Origin: Diphasiastrum complanatum
Taxonomy: Eukaryota; Streptophyta; Lycopodiopsida; Lycopodiales; Lycopodiaceae
Reading direction: 5' to 3'
DNA length: 64,000 nt
Assembly (NCBI GenBank): GCA_029204225.1
Contig: CM055101.1
Span: 42,120,927 to 42,184,926, forward strand
The position numbers and the translations under genes are program-made. This document shows positions 32,607 to 43,860 of this stretch, in pieces. The notes beneath the pieces are model-generated. The model was not told the origin of the DNA, made no database searches, and worked only from the letters and a program-made list of their open reading frames with translations. Positions within the stretch are counted from its first letter, which is position 1. Each line of letters starts with the position of its first letter.

Positions 32607-33608
32607 GAGCTATCAACCCAAAAGCAACAAATGGAAGATCAGAAGCTGGCTGTTGAGTTGCAAACTCAGGATTTCGCAACTACATCTACTCAGCCAAAGC
32701 GAATGCGACGAAATCAGTCGCAGGTATGTGCTGACAGATTCCGTGCATTTGCTGATCGCTTCTAGAAATGGTGTCCACATGCTTTTAATATTGAGTTGCA
32801 ATGGCGTGTGGATTACATGATGCTACCAGGCGTAGTAGGCATCGCCTTCGACGACTGGAAGCAACCGTGGGAGAAGGACGACTTTCTCTGGTTATGGGCC
32901 TAGCTCACTATCGAGCAGAAAGGATGTCTCTGCTGAGGCATAATCTAGGGTAAATTCCAGTTCGTACCTTTTGGATCGGCAGAGTTATACATAGGCTGTT
33001 CGACTACATATGCTCTCGAATATATCTGTATCAAAGAACTTCAATTTTTGCGAAACGAAAATAATAAGCGACATTTTTGGAAGCAAAAGTCGCAATTTTA
33101 GCTGTACAAACCACAAGCGGTTGCAGATTTAGGCGCATTTGACAATGCAGGTCTGCTAATAAATATCAATATGGCTTATCCGGAATTATTCAGTCTATAT
33201 GTGGATTGGGAGCGAAACCTTGCAGAATATTTTGCGGAGATTCGTCATAATTTGCAAGATAGAAGGAAGTCATTTCGTTATAAGCAATTTTGTACATATA
33301 CATTTTGGCAGTTTGGTACCTTTGCGACGAAGACATTATTTTTTGTTCAGAACCTTTATGTTAAAAGCAATTTTATTAGATTTTCAGCTCGTTACCGTAA
33401 AGAAATCACTCTATGAAGTGATTCAGATGAAGATACCAAGTTAACCCAGGAGCTGTTCGATGAAACATTACTCCCGGTTAAGTTAGAAGAATTCGGCAAC
33501 TTACCAGTTGGCCGCTATACCAAATCGAAAGAAGACTTGCTCTTGATCGAAGCTCAACAGAACTTGGAGCTTGCTCAGAAGTTATATGAAGAACTGAATC
33601 ATTCCTGA
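32607..33608 (+). pseudogene. extra ORF, C-terminal part (interrupted)
   Basis: The fragments read QPKRMRRNQSQVCADRFRAF (basic), IELQWRVDYMMLPGVVGIAF with DDWKQPWEKDDFLWLW, and MAYPELFSLYVDWERNLAEY with FAEIRHNLQDRRKS. After a frameshift, KLEEFGNLPVGRYTKSKEDL and AQQNLELAQKLYEELNHS follow, ending at TGA 33606-33608. I do not recognise a family. The residual codon pattern suggests a former protein of about 800 residues in total. Confidence 0.45.
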
Positions 33609-33903
33609 AAATTCATTCGTGTCTTTGTCGTGGTGATGTTTTTATGGGATGCTGACTTTTTGAAGTTTAAAGATGTTTTGAAGTTTGACTCCAGTTTTCA
33701 TCAGCAATTCAAAGATAAACTCAAAACAACCTATTCAATTAAAAGAAATAGCAAGACATATATTCTCCAACACAAAGAAATATCTAAAGGACGAAATACA
33801 CGAAGAAATATCTTTTTGCCTCAACGAAAATCTGACGAACAAGAATGTTTCTCGAATACTCCTCGAAATAAAGATGATATGTTCACAAGGACGTTTCACA
33901 TTT

Positions 33904-33916
33904 GAAGAAGGGGATA
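33904..33916 (+). other. polypurine tract of the gypsy element
   Basis: GAAGAAGGGGATA sits directly before the LTR start TGTGATGCC and primes plus-strand DNA synthesis in this element class. Confidence 0.75.
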
Positions 33917-34589
33917 TGTGATGCCACGAAAATGTTAAATATTAAATATCAACATAAATATGGCATGATACACTCGAAAATGAATATATGAGCTGGATAA
34001 GTATAAATCATAAAGAGGCCTAAGTCATTTTTCGGGAATACATCTCCTAAGTACTTGCCTTGTAATTAAGGGCAAGACCTTTTACATTGTCTTGGACAAC
34101 CTTTACTAGGTTGTCCATACGAAACGACTAGATATGAAATGACATGATAAACTAGAGTAACTTTAACTCATAGTTAAGTATACCTCCTATGGTATAGGTG
34201 AACGTATTCTCAGTCTAATCGTTAACTAGACCCTTTCACGGGAGCGACACACCTACTGTTTTAGAGGTGTGCTTGTTCACCCCGTAGAACATATATTGAT
34301 CTCACACTTCAATCTCGATCATCGAGAGAGAACAGTTTATGCTTATGTAAGAGATTGAAGAAGTGAATAGAGTTTTGTGAGTTATTCTCTCTTATCTCTG
34401 TTCTCCGCACTGCTGAGTGTGAGTGATCTGGAGTCTGCTAACAATCTCTAACGCATTTCATGAATTTCTCTATGATTAGACAGCTGATTTAGTGCATTAC
34501 AGTCGTTTGCAAAGTTTTCGTAAAGCATGCTCTAAAGGACTGTCTTTAAACTATCTTATTTGTCTGCCGTGAATACTTTCTTTTCGGCA
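33917..34589 (+). repeat. 3' LTR of the gypsy element
   Basis: It starts TGTGATGCCACG (or two bases later, TGATGCC) after the purine tract and ends CTTTTCGGCA. GCAAG follows, a copia leader sequence also present at 23938-23942 and therefore the probable target duplication. There is no second copy in the window, because the 5' end of the element is lost. Confidence 0.75.
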
Positions 34590-35874
34590 GCAAGATCCAA
34601 ATTCAAGATAGATTGATTTTTTGTATTGAGAATTTGTTCTCACATCTGTTGCTAGATTTCATAGGGTGGATCAACATCTGTGTTAGATCCTAGATTGAGA
34701 TAGCAAGCAACATCCTTTCAGCTCCATTTTTTATCATTACTAGAATTTCTCACCAAGAAGATGTCTTCATCTGGTTCACATTTCTTAGCGCACAGTGAGA
34801 GTTTAACATCTTCCAATTATGCAATGTGGAAGATCAAAATGGAATCAGTGTTGATTCTACAGGATGTAATGGATATTGTGAGTGGAGCTGAAGAAGAACC
34901 TGCTGCACCTAATGAAGCTGCAGCATCCCACAAAAGAACCAGAATTGCCCTTCATTTTATAAAAATGAATGTTACCAGTGAAGTATTAAGAGAGATCAAT
35001 ATATGCACCACTACCAAGGAAGCTTGGGATACTCTAAAAACAATCTATGAAATCAAAAATACTTCTAGATTGCTTACACTTAGAAACCAAATATTTCTAA
35101 GTTATCAGAGAGTAGATGAGAGTGCTTCATCATATGTCATGAGAGTTAAGGATCTTCATCAAGAGTTAGCTAGTATTAGTGATGCTCTTAAGAACACTGA
35201 ACTTGTTCAAGTAGTCCTAAATGGACTTAGAGATGAGTATGACAATATTGTGAAGACTTATGTTGTCAGAGAGGATCTTCCATCCTTGGAGACACTACAA
35301 GGTGTTCTCATTGCTGAAGAAAGCAGGCAAGAGAACAAGATGTTGAGGATCAACAGACTTTCATTGAAAGATGGTGGAGATGACAAAGTACTCTTCATCA
35401 GAGACAAGTCAAGAGGCAAGGGCAAAGGAGAACAACACTTCAAGAAGGACAAAGCCAAAGAAGGTGGTGAGGATCAGTCCTCGCAAGGTGCAACATCCAG
35501 TGGCAAGAAGAAGTTGTCAAAGATCAAGTGTTTTTTCTGTGGCAATAAAGGACATTATGCATCAAACTGTTTCAAGAAGAAGAACCAATCTAAGCAAGCT
35601 AACCTTACTAATGAGGATGAGTGTGAGGGTGTAGAGAGTGAAAGAGAGGATTCATTAATTATGTCTACTTTTTCATCTTTTCCTTTTAAGAATGAAGAAG
35701 TCTGGTGGATAGATAGTGGGGCTAGTTCCCACATGTCTAGTTCTAGGAACTCTTTCACTAATCTCATGCCATATCTAGGTGCAAAAAGGTCAATCTATAC
35801 TGCTAATGATGTAGAGTGTAGGATTGAAGGAATAGGTAGCATTCCATTACATGCATCATCATCAAAATCTTTTT
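34590..35874 (+). repeat. 1.28-kb direct repeat of copia leader and gag-protease (copy 2)
   Basis: It matches 23938-25213 with scattered substitutions, from GCAAGATCCAAATTC to CATCATCAAAATCTTTTT. The two copies flank the gypsy element. The left copy stops at the chimeric junction, while this one continues into the rest of the protease. Confidence 0.88.
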
Positions 35875-36152
35875 GCTTACATGATGTACTGTATGTACCT
35901 AGATTGACTAAGAATCTCATTAGTGTAGAACAGTTGTTTGATAGTGGGTTGGATGTCAAGTTTCAAGTTGACAAGTGTATAATCTCAAGAGAAAATGAAG
36001 TTATTGCTAAAGGATCTAGAATTGGTAAGTTGTACAAACTAGATTCTAAGGAGAGTGCTAACATTTCAGATATTGCTTATGAGACCAAGGTCCTACAGGA
36101 GGATCTGGAGCATCCCATCCGGTATGAGGGAGGTCTTGGGTTCGAATCCTAG
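34761..36152 (+). CDS. copia gag-protease polyprotein, copy 2 (open)
   Basis: The 463-codon ORF starts MSSSGSHFLAHSESLTSSNY. The copia gag domain spans about residues 20-200 (AWDTLKTIYEIKNTSRLLTL, VVLNGLRDEYDNIV). A CCHC knuckle lies at C257, C260, H265 and C270 and the protease triad WWIDSGASSHM at about 315-325. The pre-integrase segment VLYVPRLTKNLISVEQL follows. Copia homology ends near KVLQEDLE (36111); the last about 13 residues come from unrelated DNA. Gag forms the particle and the protease matures it. RT is missing, so the element could move only with help. Confidence 0.9.
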   Translation: MSSSGSHFLAHSESLTSSNYAMWKIKMESVLILQDVMDIVSGAEEEPAAPNEAAASHKRTRIALHFIKMNVTSEVLREINICTTTKEAWDTLKTIYEIKNTSRLLTLRNQIFLSYQRVDESASSYVMRVKDLHQELASISDALKNTELVQVVLNGLRDEYDNIVKTYVVREDLPSLETLQGVLIAEESRQENKMLRINRLSLKDGGDDKVLFIRDKSRGKGKGEQHFKKDKAKEGGEDQSSQGATSSGKKKLSKIKCFFCGNKGHYASNCFKKKNQSKQANLTNEDECEGVESEREDSLIMSTFSSFPFKNEEVWWIDSGASSHMSSSRNSFTNLMPYLGAKRSIYTANDVECRIEGIGSIPLHASSSKSFCLHDVLYVPRLTKNLISVEQLFDSGLDVKFQVDKCIISRENEVIAKGSRIGKLYKLDSKESANISDIAYETKVLQEDLEHPIRYEGGLGFES

Positions 36153-36205
36153 TCTGTCCATCCATATTATGATTTATGGATTTCTAACATTTCCAAAAAT
36201 CTATT
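36112..36205. other. tRNA-like scrap (B box) at the copia rearrangement junction
   Basis: GGTTCGAATCC at 36139-36149 matches the T-arm/B box of tRNA genes, with a possible T-stem (TTGGG ... CCTAG). No matching acceptor stem or clear A box is found upstream, so it is not a tRNA gene. It may be a piece of a tRNA-derived SINE. Confidence 0.35.
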
Positions 36206-37001
36206 TCAAGGCCTAGAATATAGTGAAGAACTCCTAAGTCCTATTCCTTTTCCTGCACTAGGATCTTCCTTCTTCCTAGTTTCTAGAGGCACATGCACAA
36301 AGCATACACAGCCAAAAATCCTAAGATGATCTATCTTAGGCTTTTTCTTATACAACATCTCAAATGGTGTCTTTCCTCCTGTTGCAAGATTTGGAAGCCT
36401 ATTACAAAGATAGTTTGCACATGCAACTGCCTCTCCCCAAAATTCTCTAGGCAGAGAAGCTTCCAACCTAATGGATTTTGCACATTCACACAAAGTTCTA
36501 TTTTTTCTCTCAGCAACTCCATTTTGCTGAGGAGTATATGAACAAGAGAACTCTCTTTGAATACCCTCTCTCTCACAAAAGTCTTTAAACTTATTGGAAG
36601 TGTATTCCCCTCCACTATCACTTCTTAAAGCTTTTAACTTGAAAGGAAACTTCTTTTCTACATAAGCTTTAAAAGTAAGAAAAACATCATAAACCATGGC
36701 TTTTGAAGACAACATATAAATCCAAGAATGCCTTGTATAATCATCTACAAAAGAGACAAAGCAGTTGGCTCCTCCTTTGCTCTTAGTTGATGAGAAATGA
36801 ACATCTGAGTGTACAAGTTCAAATGGTTGCTTTGTCTTGATACTTGATCTAGGAAAAGGCCTCCTGTGTGACTTTGCCAGCACACATGCTTCACAAGGTA
36901 GAAGCTCCTTTGACAGTGTCTTTGGTAGACCAACAACTTTTTCTTCTTTGACCATAGATTGCATGGCTTTGAAATTGGGATGACCCAATCTCTTAACTGA
37001 A
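36206..37001 (-). pseudogene. copia integrase fragment, inverted relative to the element
   Basis: The 278-codon open frame on the minus strand reads KRLGHPNFKAMQ and CEACVLAK (zinc-binding end). The catalytic core has HSDVHFSSTKS, ALRSDSGGEYTSNKF and QQNGVAERKNRT, so all three DDE residues are kept. It ends near IFGCVCFVHVPLETRKK. Its first residues continue the copia sequence that stops at 36111 (pre-integrase LWHKRLGHP). It abuts the 3' LTR at 37002. An inversion inside the element with loss of RT and RNase H explains this best. Confidence 0.88.
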
Positions 37002-37592
37002 ATAGGTTCAATTATGATGACATGCAGTAGTTTAAATAACATGCAAAGTCATACTGTATGGATGCAAGCCACATGCAATCAGTGCATGCAACATGCAAAG
37101 TAGTTTCTGTGATCTACACATGTCTAGGCATTTTTATGAGTTGACATGCAGTACATGCACCATACATGCATGCAGTTACACATGTGGATCTCTGGTAGGT
37201 GAATTAGTTCAGTTAAGTGGACTTTCCATGCAACTCCACTATAGGAATTCGAGTCTCTCTCATGTAGGGAAAGCTGGGCATGTTTTGCCATATTGTGATT
37301 ATTGAGATTTTGGGGTTTTGGACTCATTCTCTCTCTACCCAAGTTTTCTATGCTTGATTTTCTCTCTCTACCCGAGAGCAGCCTCTTTTTCCCATACTGA
37401 ACACTTAGAATTATTTATGACATTCATTTCTCATAGTGAAAAGTTAGATTTTTTCATTTGATGTATGCCATTGTGCTCTTGCCTTAGATTTTTCAAGAAT
37501 ACTATTATTTGATCAATCATTGTGCAATCACAACACCTCAGTAAGATCCTGTAGGGTGTGTGTTGAAGTTCACACGTGCTAAAAACTTCACA
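37002..37592 (+). repeat. 3' LTR of copia family A
   Basis: It matches 22734-23324 and ends ACTTCACA, followed by CATTAATTG. No clear 5-bp duplication with the left flank could be fixed, in line with the rearranged interior. Confidence 0.83.
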
Positions 37593-37744
37593 CATTAATT
37601 GTCAAATATTATCATTATACTTGTGCTTGTTTGCTAAAGTACAAGCCCATTAAATTTTTTAGCTCGAAGCCACATCTAATTGAAATGAGTTCTAGATTCA
37701 TTTAGGTAGATTTTTTTTTTTTTAAGTAGTATTAGATGACAAGG

Positions 37745-38548
37745 TGTGAGAAATTGGCAAAAATCTAGCTTGGTATTTTTTATGATAGAAGTTTGTAAGT
37801 GAATCTCACATGTGTGGAGGATGTTCCCACGTGTGGAGAATTGTAAAGTAAATCAAAATGTTTGATATAGGGGTCTCATAGAATTTCATAGTCAAGCATT
37901 TAGGTGTAGGATGTTGATAGGGTCAAATTTGGCATAGATGGCAAATTATCCATTTCCACTTGTAATGCCAATATTGAGCCAAAATAGAGCCAAACTTGTG
38001 CCAATTAGAGTGTAGACAAGTGTCATGCTTTTGTTTGATGAAGCTTAAGAGGTCCAATAGGATTTAGAGGTGGAACCTTGTGAGGTCCAATAGAAAATTG
38101 AGGTGTGCTTGAATATAGTCCAATAGAATTTAGAGGTGCATGGATCAATGGTCCAATAGGATTAAGATGTGGCAAAGTGTGATCCAATCATAGTTAAGCA
38201 TAGTGGTAGCTCATGAATCTATTAGTATCATTGTACTCCTCCTTTTGGATCTAATTGATTTTGAGATTGAGTGGATTTTGAGTGTCATTGAATTTCTAGC
38301 TTTCTCTCTCTACCCGAGATCTCTTGATGGTTTTTCTCTCTCTACCCAAGGAGAGCAGCTTGTTTTTACTTAGAATACTTTTGGAACACTTCCCACACGT
38401 GTGAGTGAGAGTTGGAAGTGATTGAATGCATGTAGTAGTGTGTTTTTGCCATAGAATCAAAGATAGATCTTGAATCTCAATCTAGTATTGATCTTGGTGC
38501 ATCTACACACCTTAGGAGATCACAAGTACATGTAGTGGACAATCCACA
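37745..38548 (+). repeat. 5' LTR of copia family B (3' end missing)
   Basis: It starts TGTGAGAAATTGGC, shared with 41092 and 48975, and ends at GACAATCCACA, where the other copies continue CGTGTGAAATTCAACA. It contains repeated GGTCCAATAG(A/G) boxes and two CTCTCTCTACCC motifs. Confidence 0.9.
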
Positions 38549-39238
38549 TTGAGCTAGAAATTGTCAAGGCCCATTTTCCTAGCTATCTTGTTCAATTTTG
38601 GATCAAAAGAGATCAAAAGGACATTGATTGGGTCTGACCTGGTACTGTACGGAATCAGGTGCTCAGACACGTGTGAGGAACATCCAATTTCAGTTTGGGA
38701 GTTCCCTTTCATGTTTGATCCAAAAATCTTGCTAGATAGCTTGTTTTGAAGCTATTTTTGTCTAGTTTTTGATGCAATCAGTTTCATTCCATTTGGTTGA
38801 GCCAATCAAAAGTTATAAGCTTTTGAAGAGGGTTAGGTAGGGCACCTAGACCTAGGTGGACACATTTGGTTTGGTCAAGAGATTGCTTGTTTGATCCAAA
38901 ATCACAGTTGAATGCTTACCAATCTCATCTATATGTGATCTAGGCACTGTTTTGAGATCTCAGCCATTTTGTTTCATGCAATATCATTGTATTTGAGTCA
39001 AATTTGGTTTCTTAGTGTATTTCACACGTGCTAAGAGTGTTTGATCCTAACTTTGCCCATACTCCATCATTTGATGTGAAGTAGATCTAGTTTTGGAGAG
39101 ATTGAGATAGCTAGTGAGAATCATCTCACAGTTTGTTGCAAGATCTTGCATAGGAGATGGTAGCACACCATTATTGGATCCTATAGTGAGAGAGAAGCAA
39201 CATTTTTTGTTCATCACTTTTATTTATCTCCACTTTAC

Positions 39239-40117
39239 ATGACTTCAATGAGTTCATACTTGTTGCAACCAAGTGAGAGATTGTCTACTTCCAATTATTC
39301 AATATGGAAGTTGAGGATGGAGTCCATCTTGATACTCCAAGATGTGATGGACATTGTACTTGGGATTGAGGAGGAGCCTCAAGTCCTTCAAGAAGTACAA
39401 AAATACAAGAAGAGAGCTAGGATGGCTCTCCACTACATTAAGATGAATGTCTCTAATGAGATATTGAGGGAGATTGGTGATTGTTCTACATCCAAGGAAG
39501 CTTGGGATTGTCTCAAGTCCATCTATGAGGCTAAGAACACCTCTAGGCTCCTCACTCTTAGAAATCAAATATTCCAAAGTAGTCAAAAGAGTGATGAGAG
39601 TGCATCTAATTATCTTTTGAGAGTCAAGGATATTCATAGAGAGCTTGCATGTATTGGTGACTCAATCAATCAAAGTGAGCTAATCCAAGTCATTCTCAAT
39701 GGCTTGAGAGATGAATATGACAACCTTGTCCAAGCCTATGCTATTAAGGAGGAGCTACCAAGTTTGGAGGCCCTTCAAAGTGTGCTTATTTCTGAAGAAT
39801 CAAGACAAGAGTACAAACTCTTGAGGATGGACAAGCTATCACTCAATCATGATGATGGCAAAGTTCTATTTGCCAAGCACAAAGAGAGGAGTAAGAAGCA
39901 ACACCATCATTTCTCTAATGACAAAGCTAAAGACCAAGATGGAGAGGAGGAGGATACCTCTCATGCTTCTAATTCAAATCTCAAGAAGAAGATGATCAAG
40001 TGCTTTTATTGTGGCAAGAAAGGCCATTATGCCACCAATTGCTTCAAGAAGAAGAATCAACTCAATCAAGCCAACATCACCAATGAGAAAGAAGACTATA
40101 TTGCAAGTGATGGATAA
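39239..40117 (+). CDS. copia family B gag, 292 codons
   Basis: The ORF starts MTSMSSYLLQPSERLSTSNY. The copia gag core (ESILILQDVMDIV, AWDCLKSIYEAKNTSRLLTL, VILNGLRDEYDNLVQAY) is followed by a charged linker and a CCHC knuckle at C255, C258, H263 and C268 (CFYCGKKGHYATNC). It ends at TAA 40115-40117. The protease continues in the same frame without a break, so the element differs from a normal copia polyprotein by one stop codon here. It is clearly related to family A gag over the whole length. Confidence 0.9.
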   Translation: MTSMSSYLLQPSERLSTSNYSIWKLRMESILILQDVMDIVLGIEEEPQVLQEVQKYKKRARMALHYIKMNVSNEILREIGDCSTSKEAWDCLKSIYEAKNTSRLLTLRNQIFQSSQKSDESASNYLLRVKDIHRELACIGDSINQSELIQVILNGLRDEYDNLVQAYAIKEELPSLEALQSVLISEESRQEYKLLRMDKLSLNHDDGKVLFAKHKERSKKQHHHFSNDKAKDQDGEEEDTSHASNSNLKKKMIKCFYCGKKGHYATNCFKKKNQLNQANITNEKEDYIASDG

Positions 40118-40399
40118 GGCTCTCTTTTGGCATCAAGCTTCTCCTCTTCCACCTTCAACAAGGATGACTCATGGTATATTGATAGTGGAGCATCTTCACA
40201 TATGTGTGGCTCCAAGCACTTTTTTTCATCTATTATGCCTTATGATGGAGTCAAGAAGACCATATACTTTGCAAGTAAGCATGAGTGCAATATTGAAGGA
40301 GTAGGGATTATTCCCTTGAAGCTTGCATCTTCTAAAGGTCTCTTTCTCAACAATGTTCTTTTTGTCCCAAAGCTTACAAAGGATACTAGTTTTGTATGA
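40118..40399 (+). pseudogene. copia family B protease fragment, in frame after the gag stop
   Basis: It reads DDSWYIDSGASSHMCGSKHF with the protease DSG triad, then VGIIPLKLASSKGLFLNNVL and FVPKLTKDT, ending at TGA 40397-40399. Only the first part of the copia protease/pre-integrase region is present. Confidence 0.85.
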
Positions 40400-41091
40400 T
40401 GCTTATGGTATGGACATGTTTCTTGTCATTATTGACTTAGATGTGTTTCCAATACTTTTTGAAAGCAAGATATTGTATTGTCAAAAGTATGCTCTTGGTT
40501 CTAGTAAGAACAAGATTGAGCTTGGTTCACTTTTTTGAAAATCATGTTTTCACATGTTTTGAGGCAAATTGTAAACTCCTCTTGAGATTAAGTGAAGCAT
40601 ACAAAGTGGACACTTACATCCTTGAGAGACTAACTAGCCTAAAAAAGATCAAGATAGTCTTTGATATCAAGATTAGATCCATCATGGATATAGTTCATTG
40701 TATGTGGACTAGTCAAGCTAGAAAGCATAATCTTGATAATCATCATTGTTTCACATCTTATGATCTTGATCTCCATGATCCTTATGAGGCTTGGAAGCCT
40801 CAGATTTCTCTATTTATGGTGCATCCATCATGCAAGTGGAACTTTCAAGGCAAAGATCATCATCAAGCATGGAGGAAGCCCATGATAATAGTGGCATATT
40901 GGTGGAGCACTCTTCAAAGGCATTGGCAAGAGATCTCTACCAAAGAGATCTTATCATGGATATGGTGAGGGTGCTGCTATGATGGATCCCTTGGCTGATC
41001 TTCACTTCTTATGCATACCAAAGGATCCACTCAAAAAGATTTACAAACTTCTCAAGTGATCTAGTACCTTTCCAAGCTATTTTTTGAGGAG
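40400..41091. other. unassigned interior of copia family B
   Basis: Open pieces such as 40441-40968 (175 codons, containing LERLTSLKKIKIVFDIKIRS) match no pol domain that I know. The stretch ends in a TTTTTTGAGGAG tract before the 3' LTR, the likely polypurine tract. Confidence 0.5.
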
Positions 41092-41906
41092 TGTGAGAAA
41101 TTGGCAAAAATCTAGCTTGGTATTTTTTATGATAGAAGTCTGTAAGTGAATCTCACATGTGTGGAGGATGTTCCCACGTGTGGAGAATTGTAAATCAAAA
41201 TGTTTGATATAGGGGTCTCATAGAATCTCATAGTCAAGCATTTAGGTGTAGGATGTTGATAGGGTCAAATTTGGCATAGATGGCAAATTATCCATTTCCA
41301 CTTGTAATGCCAATATTGAGCCAAAATAGAGCCAATTTTGTGCCAATTAGAGTGTAGACAAGTGTCATGCTTTTGTTTGATGAAGCTTAAGAGGTCCAAT
41401 AGGACTTAGAGGTGGAACCTTGTGAGGTCCAATAGAAAATTGAGGTGTGCTTGAATATAGTTTAATAGAATTTAGAGGTGCATGGATCAATGGTCCAATA
41501 GGATTAAGAGGTGGCAAAGTGTGATCCAATCATAGTTAAGCATAGTGGTAGCTCATGAATCTATTAGTATCATTGTACTCCTCCTTTTGGATCTAATTGA
41601 TTTTGAGATTGAGTGGATTTTGAGTGTCATTGAATTTCTAGCTTTCTCTCTCTACCCGAGAGCTCTTGATGGTTTTTCTCTCTCTACCTGAGGAGAGCAA
41701 CCTGTTTTTACTTAGAATACTTTTGGAACACTTCCCACACGTGTGAGTGAGAGTTGGAAGTGATTGAATGCATGTAGTAGTGTGTTTTTGCCATAGAATC
41801 AAAGATAGATCTTGAATCTCAATCTAGTCTTGATCTTGGTGCATCTACACACCTTAGGAGATCACAAGTACATGTAGTGGACAATCCACACGTGTGAAAT
41901 TCAACA
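41092..41906 (+). repeat. 3' LTR of copia family B (815 bp, complete)
   Basis: It starts TGTGAGAAATTGGC and ends GTGTGAAATTCAACA, with canonical TG...CA ends. It is flanked on the right by CAAGG. Confidence 0.93.
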
Positions 41907-41911
41907 CAAGG

Positions 41912-43345
<1,434 letters not shown>

Positions 43346-43847
43346 TGTTACATCCATGTCTAGCATGTGGGATTTAGGGTTTAGGATGACACATGGATAG
43401 CCGGTCACTCAAGCGTGTGGTTATTAGTTATGCCTCATCATTCTGGGCTTGGCCGATAAAGTAATTAGTAATCATTTGAGGACCCAGACCTATAATTGGA
43501 CATAGAAGCACTTGCATGGTGTTTGACTGCTATAATGCAAGAAAAGGAGGTCAATTGCTATTCCAGGTTGCATGGTGATCCTAAGAGGAATATTCTCTCC
43601 TCATGGGAGATAATATATACTAGTGGAAACTCGCCCATCTACCTATTGGATTTTCTAATCCTTGTAGCTAGGAGCCCCTCCTCTCTTGCATTCATTCACC
43701 ATGGCATGGAGGTGAAGTGGTTTCACCATGGCATGGGGGTGAAGTGGTTAGGGTATTGACTGGCCATTTCCTGTTGGTTGAGTGGTTTTGCTCCACATGT
43801 GTCCTTTTGGTTGCATGCAATAGGATCTTCACTAGGCGATCCTTACA
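43346..43847 (+). repeat. 5' LTR of the LARD-like element (502 bp)
   Basis: It starts TGTTACATCCATGTC and ends GATCCTTACA. Near 43699-43750 the block CACCATGGCATGG with GGTGAAGTGGTT is tandemly doubled; the 3' LTR has it once. Confidence 0.85.
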
Positions 43848-43848
43848 G

Positions 43849-43860
43849 TGGTATCAGAAC
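43849..43860 (+). other. primer-binding site of the LARD-like element
   Basis: TGGTATCAGAAC, one base after the LTR end, is a one-base variant of the tRNA-Met site. Confidence 0.85.

Larger units (their letters stand above)
25209..34589 (+). mobile_element. 5'-truncated Ty3/gypsy element with an extra 3' ORF
   Basis: The plus-strand order is gag (second half), protease, RT, RNase H, integrase, AT-rich spacer, a long extra ORF, polypurine tract and 3' LTR. The 5' LTR, primer-binding site and start of gag are absent, because the left end is joined to copia protease. The integrase has no chromodomain. The extra ORF between integrase and 3' LTR is unusual (see 31022). Stops and indels are frequent, so this is an inactive copy. 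Confidence 0.83.
22734..37592 (+). mobile_element. rearranged Ty1/copia element (family A) with an inserted gypsy element
   Basis: Direct LTRs lie at about 22734-23324 and 37002-37592. Between them are a tRNA-Met primer-binding site, a leader and gag-protease copy 1. A 5'-truncated gypsy element (25.2-34.6 kb) and a second copy of leader end plus gag-protease follow. A tRNA-like scrap and an inverted integrase piece complete the interior. RT and RNase H of the copia element are missing. The gypsy 3' LTR ends exactly at GCAAG, the leader sequence also seen at 23938-23942, so the gypsy element originally inserted in the copia leader. Confidence 0.75.
37745..41906 (+). mobile_element. gag-protease-only copia element (family B), TSD CAAGG
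   Basis: CAAGG duplications lie at 37740-37744 and 41907-41911. LTRs are at 37745-38548 (3' end lost) and 41092-41906. The interior codes only for gag and part of the protease; there is no integrase, RT or RNase H. The last 16 or so bases of the 5' LTR and the primer-binding site are missing (CAATCCACA is followed by TTGAGCTAG), so this copy cannot prime its own cDNA synthesis. The LTRs are nearly identical, pointing to recent activity with borrowed enzymes. Confidence 0.9.

Noticed and set aside
36139-36149. tRNA gene
   Set aside because: Only the T-arm is present; there is no acceptor stem or D-arm with the right spacing.
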